From: Dipteris shenzhenensis
Taxonomy: Eukaryota > Polypodiophyta > Polypodiopsida > Gleicheniales
Assembly (NCBI GenBank): GCA_047967505.1
Contig: CM106541.1
Direction: 5' to 3' (one strand)
Length of the DNA stretch: 64,000 nucleotides
The notes beneath the pieces are model-generated. The model had not been told where the DNA came from and did not search any database. It saw only the letters and a program-made list of their open reading frames with translations. A program made the position numbers and the translations under genes. Shown one piece after another: positions 9,276 to 21,200 of this stretch (within the stretch, counting starts at the first letter, position 1; each line of letters starts with the position of its first letter).

Positions 9276-12200
9276 CTACACACCAAGCAGGTCTCTGAAC
9301 TTGTGCAGCTTCTCTACATCCAATGCCTTCATGAATATGTCAACTACCTGATCCTCTGTGCTGACATAAACTAGATTAATAAAACCTACTAGAACCTTCT
9401 CCTGCACATAGTGATAATGCACCTCAATGTGCTTTGTTCTAGTATGATAGACTGGGTTATTTACCGAGTGTATACTACTCATGTTGTCACAATAAATGAT
9501 AACTGGCCCACTGATGCATATCATAAAGTAGCTTACGCAACCAAGCTACCTCACATGCATCCATTGCTGCACCCTTGTACTCAACCTCTGTGCTTGACAA
9601 GGCAATTGTAGGCTGTTTCTTGCTGCTCCAAGTGATTGTAGCACTCCCAAAAGAGAACACATATCCACTGGTAGATCGTCTATTAGAAATACCACTAGCC
9701 CAATCAGCATCAATGTATCCATGCAACTATATCTGAACCCCAATCTCATAAAATAGTCCATACTGCAATGTGAACTTCACATATATCAGTATGTGTCTAG
9801 CCGCATCCAAATGTGATTTCCTTGGAGCCTGCATAAACTTACTTATTAACCCAATAGCATAGCTCAAATCTCGCCTAGTAATAGTCATATAAATCAAACT
9901 TCCTACTATGCATCTATACATAGTAGGGTCTTCCAGAAGCTCACCTGCATTTGTCCTGAGATTCACATTCTGCTCCAAAGGAACTAAAATAGGCTTACAG
10001 CATATCATCCCATATGTGGACAGCATGTCCAATCCATACTGCCTCTGCAAGAGCCGTATCCCACTTGTGGATACTAATCACCTCAATGCCCAAGAAGTAA
10101 CGCAGCTCTCCCAAATCCTTCATCTCAAACTTCTACTTCAATAGCATTTTCATATGAAGGATATCTTCATCACACTCACCTGTGATGATCAAATCATCAA
10201 CATAAATGACAAGCAGCATAATGCCTTTATCTGTTTTTCTCACATAAAGTGAGAAATCTGCCTTGGAAATCTGAAAGCCAATAGTGACAAGATACTGTCC
10301 TATCTTGTCATACCATACTCTGTGTGCTTGCTTCAAGCCATACAAGGCTTTCTTCAACCTGCAAACAAACTCAGGATGAACAACATGAACATAACCTGGT
10401 GGCTGCTCCATATAGACCTCTTCTTGCAAATCACCACGCAAGAAAGTATTCTTTACATCCATGTGATGTAAAGACCATCCCTTTGATGCAGCCATAGCAA
10501 TGATTGCCCTTGTAACCGGACTAAAATTTTCTTCATAATAAATGCCATATGTTTGTGCATACCCCTTGACAACTAATCTTGCCTTGTATCTGTTCGCAGA
10601 ACCATCTACATTGTGCTTCACCTTATAAACCCACTTTCAGCCAATTGAACTCTTGTCTTTAGGCAAAGGCACCAATTCCCATATAGCATTTGCTTCCAAG
10701 GCATCCATTTCTTCATCCATGGCTTTCTCCCATTTTTCTTTTCCCATGGCTTGCTCAAAAGATGTGGGTTCTGGTTCATGTATCACTTTGAATATATAGG
10801 CATAGTAAATGGTTGTAAATCCATCATATTTCAGCCTATCCACAGGATACCTAGCTCTGGTAGACCTGCACAAAATAGGCTCACTACCAGGTGCTCTCAA
10901 AACATCCCTTGTCTTCCTTACTCCAGATGTAACAATAGAAGGAATACCCAACTCATCATCAAGGCTCTGTTCTGAGCCACTGGATTCACCATCCACATAA
11001 AGTGACCTGCATTCACATCAACCATGGGCTGATCTACTTTCTCTTTTCCCTTTCGTGATACTTGCATACCACTATCTGCATTACTTTGAGGAGATTCTCC
11101 TGATCTCAATCTGCCTGTCCATGGTGAAGTATGTGAACCACTGCTAGAGGACACTACAGGTCCACTAATATTTTGTGATTGCTGCTGTGAATTCTGTGCA
11201 GCATTACCATTTTGTGCATCTACATCATCAATCACATTTACTGGTTTATACTAGCTGATTATCTCATAAAAAACAACATCTCTACTCAGTGTAAACTTAT
11301 GAGTAGAAGGGTTATAGCATCTATACCCTTTGTACTATAGAGAATAACCAATAAAGATGCACTTCTCAACTTTTGGATCCAACTTGGATCTCAACTCATC
11401 TGGCACATGAACATAGCCAATGCAACCAAAAATTTTCAAATGAGAAAAATCTGGCTTCCTACCAGTCTACCTCTCCTCTGGCGTCATGCCACGTATTGCT
11501 GTAGTGGGAGTCCTGTTCATTATGTAGACTGCTATAGCAACTACTTCAGCCCAATAATAATATGGCAGGTCTTTTTTGTTGAGCATGGCACGAGATACCT
11601 CTCCAATATGCTTGTTTTTTCTTTCTGCAAGTCCATTTTGCTGTAGGGTATGATTGCATGAATATTGTTGCTTTATGCCATGCTCCTGCAGGAACCTTGC
11701 AAACTCATTTAATTTGAGAGGTACTCTCCCCCTCCATCTAACCTTAGGCATTTTATTTGTAGGCCTGTTTCTTTCACAACCATAGCTTTAAAAGCTTTGA
11801 AATGTCCAAACACTTCACTTTTCTTTTTCATAAAATACATTCAAACTTTTCGCTGTAGTCATCAATAAACGTGACAAAATAATGATAGCCTCCAATAGAT
11901 GCAACTTTAGTAGTCCACACATCAGAGTGGATTAATTCCAATGGACTCTTACTCTCTTGAACATGTCTAGGAAATGGTTTCCTTGCCTGTTTTCCAAATT
12001 GACAGGCTTCACATACCTTATGCATTACTGCAACCTTGAACTTAGGTAATCCTGCAATAATATTTTGGGCCTGCATTAATTTAAGTCACTGTACATTAAC
12101 ATGACCAATGCATTTATGCCAGATATCAATATCTGCAACTGCACCGGTCCCATGTGCAAACATTGCTGTACTCAATTCAGGCATGTCTGCATCCACTATA

Positions 12201-13545
12201 AACATCCTACCCTTCTTCTTCCCTTTTGCTATCAAGCAACCTTTATTTTTCATATCCTCAACAAAGCATTCATGAGGATTAAATCTGACCTGCAAGCCCT
12301 GCTCAACCATTTGACCAATAGAAACCATGTTCTTGGTGATATTTGGAACATGAAATACATCAAACAGGTATTTCTTTTTTTATCCTTCATAGACAAATGA
12401 ATTTTACCAATCTTCACAATAGGATGTGCAGTATCATCACCAGTCTCCACAAATCCTAATCTCTCCATTTTCCTTGCATCTTGCATCCACTCTGCATGAC
12501 ATGTCATGTGGTTTGATGCACCTGAGTCAACATACTACACACATTGCTCTCTTCTGCACTTGTCACAGAATTGGTCATGTGCTGCACCATAAACAAATGC
12601 TCATTTCTGTCATCACCCTGTCTACTAGAGGATGCATAATTGCCTTGCTGCAATTTTCCATTCATGATGCCATTCTGCCTTTTATTGTAGTCTTTAGCCA
12701 TATGACCCATTTTACCACAGTAGTAGCATTCAACATTGATGTTTGCATTTTGACCTCTCTACCATCCACCATGACCTCTTTGGCTCCCCCTGCCTCTAAG
12801 GTTACCACGTCCTCCTCCATAGGACTGGTTTTCTTGAATTTGCTGCATATTCTTATTTCTGCCATAGCCTTCAGATCGGTCTACTCTACCTTTGCCTCTA
12901 CCTCTTCCAGCATTTGAGTAAAAGACAGCTTCTTTTGAAGTTCCTCCTGAAGAAGATGCACCACCATTTCTCTGCTATTCAAAAATTAGAAGAGCAATTA
13001 ACTCCTCGAAATCATGAAATTTTTCACAGATGGCAATGGATGCCTAGAATTGTGCATAATCCTTTCCTAGACCATTCAAGGTCACAGAAACTAAATCATC
13101 ATCTTCCACTGGTGACCCAATAGAAGCAAGTGCATCTGCAATCTTCTTCACCTTCATGTGGTAGTCATTGATGTTCATATTTTCTCTCTACACATTATGC
13201 AATGAGCTACATTTTCCTCGCTTGCATATTTGTGCTATACATTTTTGTCAAAGTATCCCACGCCTCCTTCGGCGTGCTTGCATCTTGAATATGCACAATC
13301 ATAGAATCTGAAATACTGATAGACATCCAATACATAACTTTCCTGGCTCTCTCATGCCAGCCTTCAAATTCCTGCAACTCCTGTTGATTGGGAACATTAG
13401 GAATAACTGGTTCTTGTTCAGCTCCAGTAATGAACTCCCAATAGCCTTTTCCCTTAAGGAAATTCGTCATTCTAAACTTCCATGCTGGGAAGTTGTTCTT
13501 GTCAAGATTTTCAGTGACTATCTGTGAAAGAGCATCAGACGCCAT
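9276..13545 (-). pseudogene. Ty1/copia gag-pol polyprotein, degenerate
   Basis: Gag opens at 13545 (ENLDKNNFPAWKFRMTNFL, UBN2-type). After a frame change near 13205 comes the zinc knuckle CYYCGKMGHMAKDY (about 12730-12690), whose last Cys is Tyr. The protease motif YVDSGASNHMT (about 12530-12500) sits just after an in-frame stop. GAG-preintegrase ends IWHKCIGHVNVQ. Integrase shows CEACQFGKQ, then the catalytic Asp regions HSDVW and RLDGGGEY and the Glu in GLAERKN; a frame change lies near 11730. RT (10621-10133) has the YVDD box in LLVIYVDDLIITGE. RNase H runs through [19 protein letters not shown] to 9276. The products would copy and insert the element; the accumulated lesions make it inactive. 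Confidence 0.9.
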
Positions 13546-14065
13546 TACAGAACACTGCAGAAATATTCTGTCACTGCAAAAAACACAACTTTTGCCTCAC
13601 AAGGGCAAATCTGCAAAACTGACGAAAGTGGTATTTGACCACATAGTCACTTCCTAGTGACGATTTTGCATTAATAGGCAATAAGAATGATTTTGTCACT
13701 CCCAATATCTCTGCGCATAGGCATACGATGCAATTTTTGCGGCAACGTTTCACTGACCTGCAAAACAGTAAACGAGGCACCTCTCTGAGTGCCTGCGAAA
13801 AACGTATGCCACCAAAACGGGCCCCGAAATGTCCTCGAATCAAAAAAATAATGTCACCCAGGGCTTTGCCCTATCCCGCAGCATATACTCCCCTCTTGCC
13901 GCACCATGAAGGGCATCCCAATCTGAGACAGTGCACTCTTGCACTTTCCGACTGTGCTACCTGTAGAGATTTTCTCCCAAACTCCAAAAAGGAAAGCAAC
14001 ACTGATCCTGTTACCAAGACACTACGAACTTGGTTTGCTTTCTTGAGCTCCTTACTACAAACCGA
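13546..14065. other. Copia 5' untranslated leader
   Basis: About 520 bp between the primer-binding site and the gag start on the minus strand. No coding motif is seen; short open frames here are not conserved copia domains. Confidence 0.6.
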
Positions 14066-14077
14066 GCTCTGATACCA
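14066..14077 (-). promoter_or_regulatory. Primer-binding site (tRNA-iMet type)
   Basis: Minus strand TGGTATCAGAGC immediately inside the 5' LTR, the classic 3' end complement of initiator methionine tRNA used by plant copia elements. This fixes the element's orientation. Confidence 0.9.
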
Positions 14078-14434
14078 TGTGAAGAGAGTGGGAGAGAAGT
14101 AAGGAGTCTCACTTATAGTTTTTTGACATACACAATGGGGGAATACACACAAAGGTGGAGGCTAAAAATCATTTTTTATCTTCTTAGTTGTAAAAGCAAA
14201 AAAAATCTCTCATAGTACAAAAGGAATAGGTGAACCCTATATGTGGGTCTCGATTTAAACTCAGCTAACCTAGTGGCATACTAGCTGAGCCACTAACTAA
14301 AGTACATAAAGATAGCTGTCATCTAGCTATTATTCATGGGCGGTGTACCAACCGCATCTGCAGCTAACAAGTCGGTGACATAAATGCACAACGGTCACCC
14401 TAGCATATCACGAGTGGAGCTCGATATCTGAACA
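14078..14434 (-). repeat. 5' LTR of the copia element
   Basis: 357 bp, plus-strand ends TGTGAAGAGAG...CTGAACA. It is paired with 8885-9249. Confidence 0.9.
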
Positions 14435-14954
14435 CAAAATGCCCCAAACACTGTGGGCTTCATTCCATTATGGGGTATTTATACAAGTTGGAGAGCTTCT
14501 CTCTCTGCATGTAGGAATTGTAACACATTCTCTCTCTACATGTAGAACTTGCATATAGAAGTTGCATGTAGAAGTCATATGTAGAACTTGCATGTAGAAC
14601 TCGCATGTACAACTCGCATGTAGGAGTTGCATGTAGGAGTTGTATGTAGAAGTCATGTGTAGAACTTGCATGTAGAACTCGCATGTACAAGTCATATGTA
14701 GAACTTGCATGTAGAACTCGCATGTACAAGTTGTATGTAGAACTTGCATGTAGAACTCGCATGTACAAGTCGCATGTAGAACTTGCATGTAGAACTCACA
14801 TGTACAACTCGCATGTAGGAGTTGCATGTAGAACATGCAAGTTGGATTTCTAAGAGGGATTATTTCTAGCCTTATGCAAGTACAAGTGGAGCTTTGCCGC
14901 TACTCTACACACACATTCTGTTCTACCTAAGTCCATGTTGGCACAGAGTCAACA
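14435..14954. repeat. LTR A, right part
   Basis: It resumes at aatgccccaaacactgtggg and ends CAGAGTCAACA. It contains a 13-bp repeat array at about 14505-14835. Confidence 0.75.
14505..14835. repeat. 13-bp tandem repeat array (GCATGTAGAACTC type) in LTR A
   Basis: Units gcatgtagaactc, gcatgtaggagtt and gcatgtagaactt follow one another. Because 13 is not a multiple of 3, each minus-strand frame cycles through all three phases and yields a 13-residue protein repeat (of LHASSTCNSYMQ type) with no stop. The long open frames are therefore by-products. The same array lies at about 15930-16215 and 17655-18110. Confidence 0.85.
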
Positions 14955-14975
14955 TAGCTTGCCAGTGATGCCAAA
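14955..14975. other. 21-bp interior between LTR A and LTR B
   Basis: All that separates the two LTRs. The minus strand contains TGGCATCACTGG, loosely like a primer-binding site (compare TGGTATCAGAGC). No polypurine tract or coding sequence is present. Confidence 0.6.
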
Positions 14976-16330
14976 TGTTAGCTCTTTCCTATGGCTTTCG
15001 TAGGAAGAGTAGGGTTTTCTCAGTGTGCAGGGTTCTGAGGCTTTTCGTCACCTATAGATATATTGGGGTTGTCGTTTGTAGTATACATGTAGCTTAGGAC
15101 CTTGATTCATGTATAGGCTTAAGTGTGGTAAGCAAACATAGTGCATGCATGTGTAAAAGGAACGTGTATCATCATGGTTGAGGTAGTGAAGGCTTTCACC
15201 TTCATTGGGGGTTGCAGGGTTAAGGAGGACTTTAAGGGTTAGAAGGAGGTTCCAGGGTTAGAAGGAGGTTCCAAGGTTTAGAAGGGGTTCTAGGGTTAGG
15301 AGTTCCAAAGTTTAGAAGGAGGTTCAAGGGTTAGAAGGAGTTTTAAGGTTTAGAAGGAGGTTCCAAGGTTAGAAGGAGTTCCAAGATTTAGAAGGAGGTT
15401 CGAGGGTTAGAAGGAGTTCCAGAGTTTAGAAGAGTTCCAAGGTTTAGAGTAGAGTACATGGTGGAGAACTCGTCTCCCTTGTAGATCATGGAGATTAAGG
15501 GTTGAGGAACTAAGGGTTTAGGGGGAGCATAGGAGTGGGAGAGGAAGAAGGTGTAAGAGCATGGGGGAAAGAGGAGAGAGAAGGGAGGAGGAGGAGGAGG
15601 AGGAGGAGGAGGAAGGAAGAGGAGGAGGGAGGAGGAGAGAGGAGGAGGAGGAGGGAGGAGGAGGAGGAAGAGGGAGGAGGAGGATGAGGAGGGAGGAGGA
15701 GAGGGAGAGGATGGGTTGCAAGGTTGGAGAAGAGGGGAGGATGAGTTGCAAGGTTAGGACATGCTTTTGGACGTGGAGTGCAAGGAAGCATGGACACTTG
15801 AGACAATTGCTTGGAATACCAAAGTAGAACTCAACACAATGCCCCAAACAGTGTGGGCTTCATTCCATTATGGGGTATTTATACAAGTTGGAGAGCTTCT
15901 CTCTCTGCATGTAGGAATTGTAACACATTCTCTCTCTACATGTAGAACTTGCATATAGAAGTTGCATGTAGAAGTCGTATGTAGAATTTGCATGTAGAAC
16001 TCCCATGTACAACTCGCATGTAGGAGTTGCATGTAGGAGTTGTATGTAGAAGTCGTATGTAGAACTTGCATGTAGAGCTCGCATGTACAAGTCATATGTA
16101 GAACTTGCATATAGAACTTGCATGTACAAGTCACATGTAGAACTTGCATATAGAACACTCGCATGTACAACTCGCATGTAGGAGTTGCATGTAGAACTTG
16201 TATGTAGAACATGCAAGTTGGATTTCTAAGAGGGATTATTTCTAGCCTTATGCAACTACAAGCAGAGCTTTGCCGCTACTCTACACACACATTATGTTCT
16301 ACCTAAGTCCATGTTGGCACAGAGTCAACA
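14976..16330. repeat. LTR B
   Basis: An uninterrupted 1.36-kb copy of the LTR, TGTTAGCTC...AGTCAACA. It carries the minisatellite (15205-15445), purine tract (15540-15710) and 13-bp array (15930-16215) in the same order as LTR A. Confidence 0.8.
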
Positions 16331-16335
16331 TTGGG
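16331..16335. repeat. Right 5-bp target-site duplication of the LTR-LTR element
   Basis: TTGGG, identical to 7967-7971. Confidence 0.75.
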
Positions 16336-16390
16336 TCAAGCCAGATGCTTGAATGTTGCTTGAAAAACTCTTCATGTAATGTATTTATAA
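16336..16390 (+). pseudogene. Possible downstream piece of the MRS2-like pseudogene
   Basis: Immediately after the target duplication one frame reads MLLEKLFM followed by TAA. MRS2 proteins have a MLLEAYFMQ-like motif (VEELEMLLEAYFMQID in family members) downstream of the helix seen at 7466-7911, and TAA could be a decayed CAA. This fits the LTR element having landed inside the MRS2 relic. The match is short, so it is tentative. Confidence 0.4.
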
Positions 16391-16699
16391 TTTTATATTT
16401 TATTTTGTTATGTAACACTTGTCTTATTTATTTCTCAATCAACTATCGAATAATTTTTGTTATCAAGTAAAATAGTTGTGTTATAAAAGGTATAAGTTAT
16501 TCCTTAGAATTTTAGATGACTTCTTCACACTGTGTACTATGAGTAGTGATGCACTTAAGACTTTTGATTAATCTTTCACACTTAGACAATAAAGTTCATT
16601 CATGAATACCAAGTATCAAATGTAAAATTTTGATCATTTAAGATTCCAATGTCATGTAACTTTTTGGCCCATTCTAAAAGCTAGTAGAAGTTAAATTTT
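16391..16699. other. AT-rich non-coding stretch
   Basis: No coding signal, repeat or promoter that I can support. It separates the LTR pair from the third LTR. Confidence 0.4.
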
Positions 16700-18193
16700 T
16701 GTTGGCTCTTTCCCACGCCTTCCACGGGAAGAGCAAGGTATTCTCAGTTTGCAGGGTCGTGAGGCTTTTTGTCACCTATAGATATATCGAGGTTGTCGTT
16801 TGTAGTATACGTGTAGCTTAGGACCTCGAGTCCTGTTCTAGTGAGAGACGTAGGCTTAAGTGTGGTAAGCAAACATAGTGCATGCATGTGTAAAAGGAAC
16901 GTGTATCATCATGGTTGCGGTAATGAAGGCTTTTGTCTTCATTGCAGGTTGCAGGGTTTAGGAGGAGTTTAAGAGTTAGAAGGAGGTTCCATGGTTTAGA
17001 AGGAGGCTCCAAGGTTTAGAAGAGGTTCCAGTGTTAGAAGGAGGTCCACGATTTAGAGAGAGGTTCCAGGGTTTAGAGAGAGGTTCCAGAGCTTAGAAGA
17101 GGTTCCAAGGTTAAGGGTAGAGTACATGGTGGAGAACTCATCTCCCTTGTTAATCATGGAGGTTAAGGGTTGAGGAACTAAGAGTTTAGGGGGAGCATAG
17201 GAGTGGGAGATGAAGAAGGTGTAAGACCATGGGGGAAAGAAGAGAGAGGAGGGAGGAGGAGGAGGAGGAGGAGGGAGAAGGAGGAAGGAGAAGGTGGAAG
17301 AAGGAGGAGGAGGAGGAAGGAGGAGGGGGAGGAGGGAGGAGGAGGGGGAGGAGGAGGAGGAAGAGGGAGGAGGAGAATAAAGAAGGAGGGAGGGGGAGGA
17401 GGAGAAGGGAGGAGGAGGAGGGAGGAGGAGGGGGAGAGGATGGGTTGCAAGATTGGAGGAGAGGGGAGGAGGAATTGCAAGGTTAGGACATGCTTTTGTA
17501 CATGGAGTGCAAGGAAGCATGGACACTTGAGACAATTGCTTGGAATACCAAATTAGAACTCAACACAATGCCCCAAAGAGTGTGGGCTTCATTCCATTAT
17601 GGGGTATTTATACAAGTTGGAGAACTTCTCTCTCTACAAGTAGGAATTGTAAGACATTCTCTCTCTACATGTAGAACTTGCATATAGAAGTTGCATGTAG
17701 GAGTTGCATGTAGAACTCGCATGTAGGAGTTGCATGTAGAACTTGCATGTAGAACTCGCATATAGGAGTTGCATGTAGGAGTTGCATGTAGAACTCGCAT
17801 GTAGGAGTTGCATGTAAAACTCGCATGTAGAACTCGCATGTAGGAGTTGCATGTAGAACTCGCATGTAGGAGTTGCATGTAGGAGTCACATGTAGAACTC
17901 GCATGTAGAACTCGCATGTAGGAGTTGCATGTAGAACTCGCGTGTAGGAGTTGCATGTAGGAGTTACATGTAGAACTCGCATGTAGGAGTTGCATGTAGA
18001 ACTCGCATGTAGAACTTGCATGTAGAACTCGCATGTAGAACTTGCATGTAGGAGTTGCATGTAGGAATCATATGTAGAACTTGCATGTAGAACTTGCATG
18101 TAGAACATGCAAGTTGGATTTCTAAGAGGGATTATTTCTAGCCTTATGCAGACATTTTGTTCTACCTAAGTCCATGTTGGCATAGAGACAACA
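16700..18193. mobile_element. Solo LTR (LTR C) of the same family
   Basis: It starts TGTTGGCTCTTTCCC and ends CATAGAGACAACA, about 1.49 kb. It contains the same three modules: minisatellite (about 16950-17125), purine tract (17205-17440) and an expanded 13-bp array (17655-18110). It is more diverged from A and B than they are from each other. Flanks (atttt on the left, tactc on the right) do not match, so it has either lost its target duplication or formed by recombination between different elements. Its right edge abuts the 3' end of the gypsy ORF. Confidence 0.7.
17655..18110. repeat. Expanded 13-bp tandem array in LTR C
   Basis: About 35 units of gcatgtagaactc and gcatgtaggagtt, the longest of the three copies. 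Three overlapping minus-strand open frames of 70 to about 147 codons arise from it. None is a plausible gene. Confidence 0.85.
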
Positions 18194-18215
18194 TACTCCC
18201 GGATCCATTTTATTA

Positions 18216-21200
18216 CCCATCCTCGGGTTATGGCTTATTGCAAGCATGTACTTGGATTGCCATGCCTTTAGTCCAGTGGCTGTGGAACTTGTGTCGTGCC
18301 AGTCGATCCTGCTGTAAAGCCTTGGCACCATACAATTTTTGCTCAGTTTCCAGGTACCCTGTATCCACCATTTGTTCGAACAGAGATATGTGGCATGCTT
18401 CTAAGAAGATGACTCTTTGATAGAGTCAACTTGTAATCTAAGCATCTCGACCTGTTCATTGGGATTGAAGCTGAGTGGAGGCAAATGGGTATCGAGGTAA
18501 CATGGGTACTCCAGAATGAATTCCAATGTTTTATAGAATATAGCACTTAGGTGAAGGAAGCGATCAATGTTGCCACACATTATTTGCTCATGCTGTTGCT
18601 GAAGTGCTCGGATCATTGTGCCTTGGATATTCCATTCTACATCAGAGTATGGTTCAATCATTGGCCAATTAATGGTTTGATCTTCATCCAAAGTGTGTAT
18701 GTTGGCTTCCCATTTTTTACGTCGTGGAACTACATAGAACTTGGGATGGGTTCTGAGACATGGAGGTGCACATAGGTACTTTTTCAAGAAGAGCTTGGGA
18801 CGGTGCCAATCAGGTTGTGGATCCAACTTGTTTATCCAACATTCACTAATTTGATGTTGACGAAGGTTGGTAAGAAAGTTGTCTAGGGTCCATCCACCTC
18901 GAGTTTTCATATCAGGATATTTGCTCCAAAATTCCTTGATGGGGTTACTAGGAAGTGGTATCTCATCAAAATCATACGCATCATTGGAACTTGGTATGGG
19001 AGTACGAATTGGATTATCCGGATCGTGATATTGAAAATCAAATATTGTGTCATTTTCTGCTGATGGAATCACAAGTAGTGTCGAAGGTGATGATGGGGCA
19101 AGGAGGGAATTTGGGGACATGGGGGAGAAATATGGAAGAATGTTAGTTGTGAAAGGGGGAGCAAAGGGGAGGGGGGAAGAACTGGGAAAATAGTTTGAGC
19201 AACTTGGTAATCCTCAAAGGTAGGATTAACAAGGGAGGGGAAGAAGCTAGCTGTGAGGGGCTCGTAAGTTTTTGATTGTTGGGTTAGTTGAAATTGGTGA
19301 GAGGCATAAGCAAAGAGATGATGGAGGGAATAGATGTTAGGATGGAGCTCAAGGAAGTTAAGAGGGTGGTAGTAGTAATGGGTAAGTGAGGTTATGAGGT
19401 TGGCAGAAAGAGTGGTTAGATATGGGAAGTTGGATGTGAGATAGGCCCTATCATCTTCCAACACTTCTTTTTGCTAGTGCGATGGGATCATCAGCTCCAT
19501 GGGTGGGATGTTTGTTATGTCGTGCCTTGCAAATAATAGTGATGGCCTTTGTAGCAATGGAAACAAACCTACAATAACCCTGAGGGGAGGACCACCCATG
19601 AGGCATACATATGCAATGAAAGCATCCGTCTTAAGTGCTATAAACCCATCATGTGTAGACAGGCAGAATATATTTTTCTCATCTTTGAACAAGTCTTGGC
19701 AAATTATGCACAGAGTTTTGGTCCCTATGGAATGTGCCCATTTGATTGTTGGATGAGCAGATATGATCCTGAGTTGAAGTTGCTTCCATTGGATAAGCAT
19801 GCATGCATTGAGGTGATCTTCCACTTGTAGAGCAGCTGCAAGCTCTTGATATACCACCGTTGTGCATTGTAGTGGGGCTTCATTGGTGTTGTCTTCCAAT
19901 GCCTCATTGTTGTGCACTAGCAATTGGAGTTCCAGCTTGGAGATGATTATCTTTTGGGAGTGCATCTCATTCATTTTTTCTTTGTATTGCTAATAGATGG
20001 TTGTATATGCCTCCTTAAGCTTTCTCATTTGCAAGGTGACCTTTGCCTGTTGAGGAATGTCTTCAGTGGTATTGGACCATTGGTGTGCTTTTGAAGTACT
20101 GGCCTCTTGATCGATAGCAAGTTGGTCCTTTAAGATTCTGCATTCCCTTGTAAGCTCGTCAATACTGAAGGCACATACTGCCAAAGATTGTTTCATGTCT
20201 TCAAGCTTGTCTTTGCAATCTGGAGCTCTTCTTCTTTGTGAATTAGAGTGAGTCGAGCTTGTGCCACTACCTCTTTCTGTTGAGCATGTGCGGATGTTAA
20301 GGAGTTATAGTAGGTCTGTAGGATTACCGTTGCTTGTACTCCTGCTATTGTCAGCTATGTTTGACTTTGGTGGAGGTTGGAGGTCACATCCCTCACTGCC
20401 TTCTCTTGAGCTTGGAGAGCTTGGTTCATGTGCACTTCTTCTACCTCCTTCTCATCTATCTGTGCTCGAAGAGCCTTGACCTCTATGGTGATTGCCTGGA
20501 ATTGGTCTTCAATTTTTGTTGCAGTTTGTCTATCCAATTCTCTTGCATATTCTTCCTTGGCCAAGCTAGTGAATAGTTGTGACATTTGGATAATTTGGCT
20601 AGCTTGATGTTGGAGAATGAAAGACGATATGAGGTCTGGTGATATTGTTGATACAAGTGGTGCCCATGTAGCCATCCCAATGATTTTGTAGTACTTGGGG
20701 GAGGTTGTTCCATTGGTATTTCAGTCCCTTGTGTACAGTAGTCATACTATTGATCTGACACTAGCTCCCCTTGTGGCTCATTGAGTGGCATGGCATCGAT
20801 GGGCGATTCTAGTGATGATGTAGCCTCAAGCTCTGGTGCTGATCTTTCCTTAAGTTTTGGTGCCAATCTTGCCTCGGGCTCTGGTTGCTACTGTTATTGG
20901 AGATATATTGGTTGCAATTGTGCATCGAGCTGTAGCATCTCGTGGGGAAATTCCTCAATCCAGATCTCTAGAATAGGTATTTCTTCTAAGGCATCTGCAC
21001 TTATCAATGTGATAGTAGGAGAAGTTGGTGACGGCTCCCATACTGGTGAGAAGGGTATGTCCAACTACTCAATTGGTTTTGGTGACTGGGGTGGAATCAT
21101 TTCTCGTTCTTGTGGCTCTTTTTTGATGATTATAGCCAATAAGTGTGGAATTTTACATTTTTGGCCTGATGAACCATCTAGTTTCTTTGTAAAGAAGATG

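Larger units (their letters stand above)
8885..14434 (-). mobile_element. Ty1/copia LTR retrotransposon, near full length, inserted in LTR A
   Basis: The element is 5.55 kb and lies on the minus strand. It has LTRs of 365 and 357 bp with TGT...ACA ends, a tRNA-iMet-type primer-binding site next to the 5' LTR, a GAGGGGGAG polypurine tract next to the 3' LTR, and gag-protease-integrase-RT-RNase H in copia order. Flanking bases cacaa (8880-8884) and caaaa (14435-14439) look like a 5-bp target duplication with one change. Comparison with LTR B gives the empty site. The two LTRs differ by several substitutions and small indels, and the coding region has frameshifts and stops, so the insertion is old but younger than its host LTR. 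Confidence 0.92.
7972..16330. mobile_element. LTR element consisting of two LTRs and a 21-bp interior, hosting a copia insertion
   Basis: Two related sequences, each starting TGTTAGCTCTTTC and ending CAGAGTCAACA, lie in direct orientation: LTR A at 7972-8884 plus 14435-14954 (about 1.43 kb once the copia insertion is removed) and LTR B at 14976-16330 (1.36 kb). Between them are only 21 bases (14955-14975). TG/CA ends and TTGGG duplications on both outer sides show that the pair inserted or was fixed as one unit, in or beside the MRS2 relic. There is no gag or pol. On the minus strand the interior begins with a TGGCATCACTGG-like string, which could be a primer-binding-site remnant. It is either an extremely short non-autonomous (TRIM/LARD-like) element or the product of a near-total internal deletion. 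Confidence 0.75.

Noticed and set aside
10751-12917. Plus-strand open frames within the copia element
   Set aside because: They are antisense to well-supported copia pol domains on the minus strand.
14505-14835. CRISPR-like array
   Set aside because: Units are 13 bp and contiguous with no spacers; the context is a plant LTR.
14460-18108. Long repetitive minus-strand open frames (up to about 147 codons) with LHASSTC-type repeats
   Set aside because: They are created by a 13-bp tandem repeat lacking stops in every phase inside LTRs; three frames are open at once, so none is a credible gene.
16700-18193. LTR C as the partner of LTR A or B in one larger retrotransposon
   Set aside because: The TTGGG duplication already closes the A-B pair at 16335, and C is more diverged with unmatched flanks.
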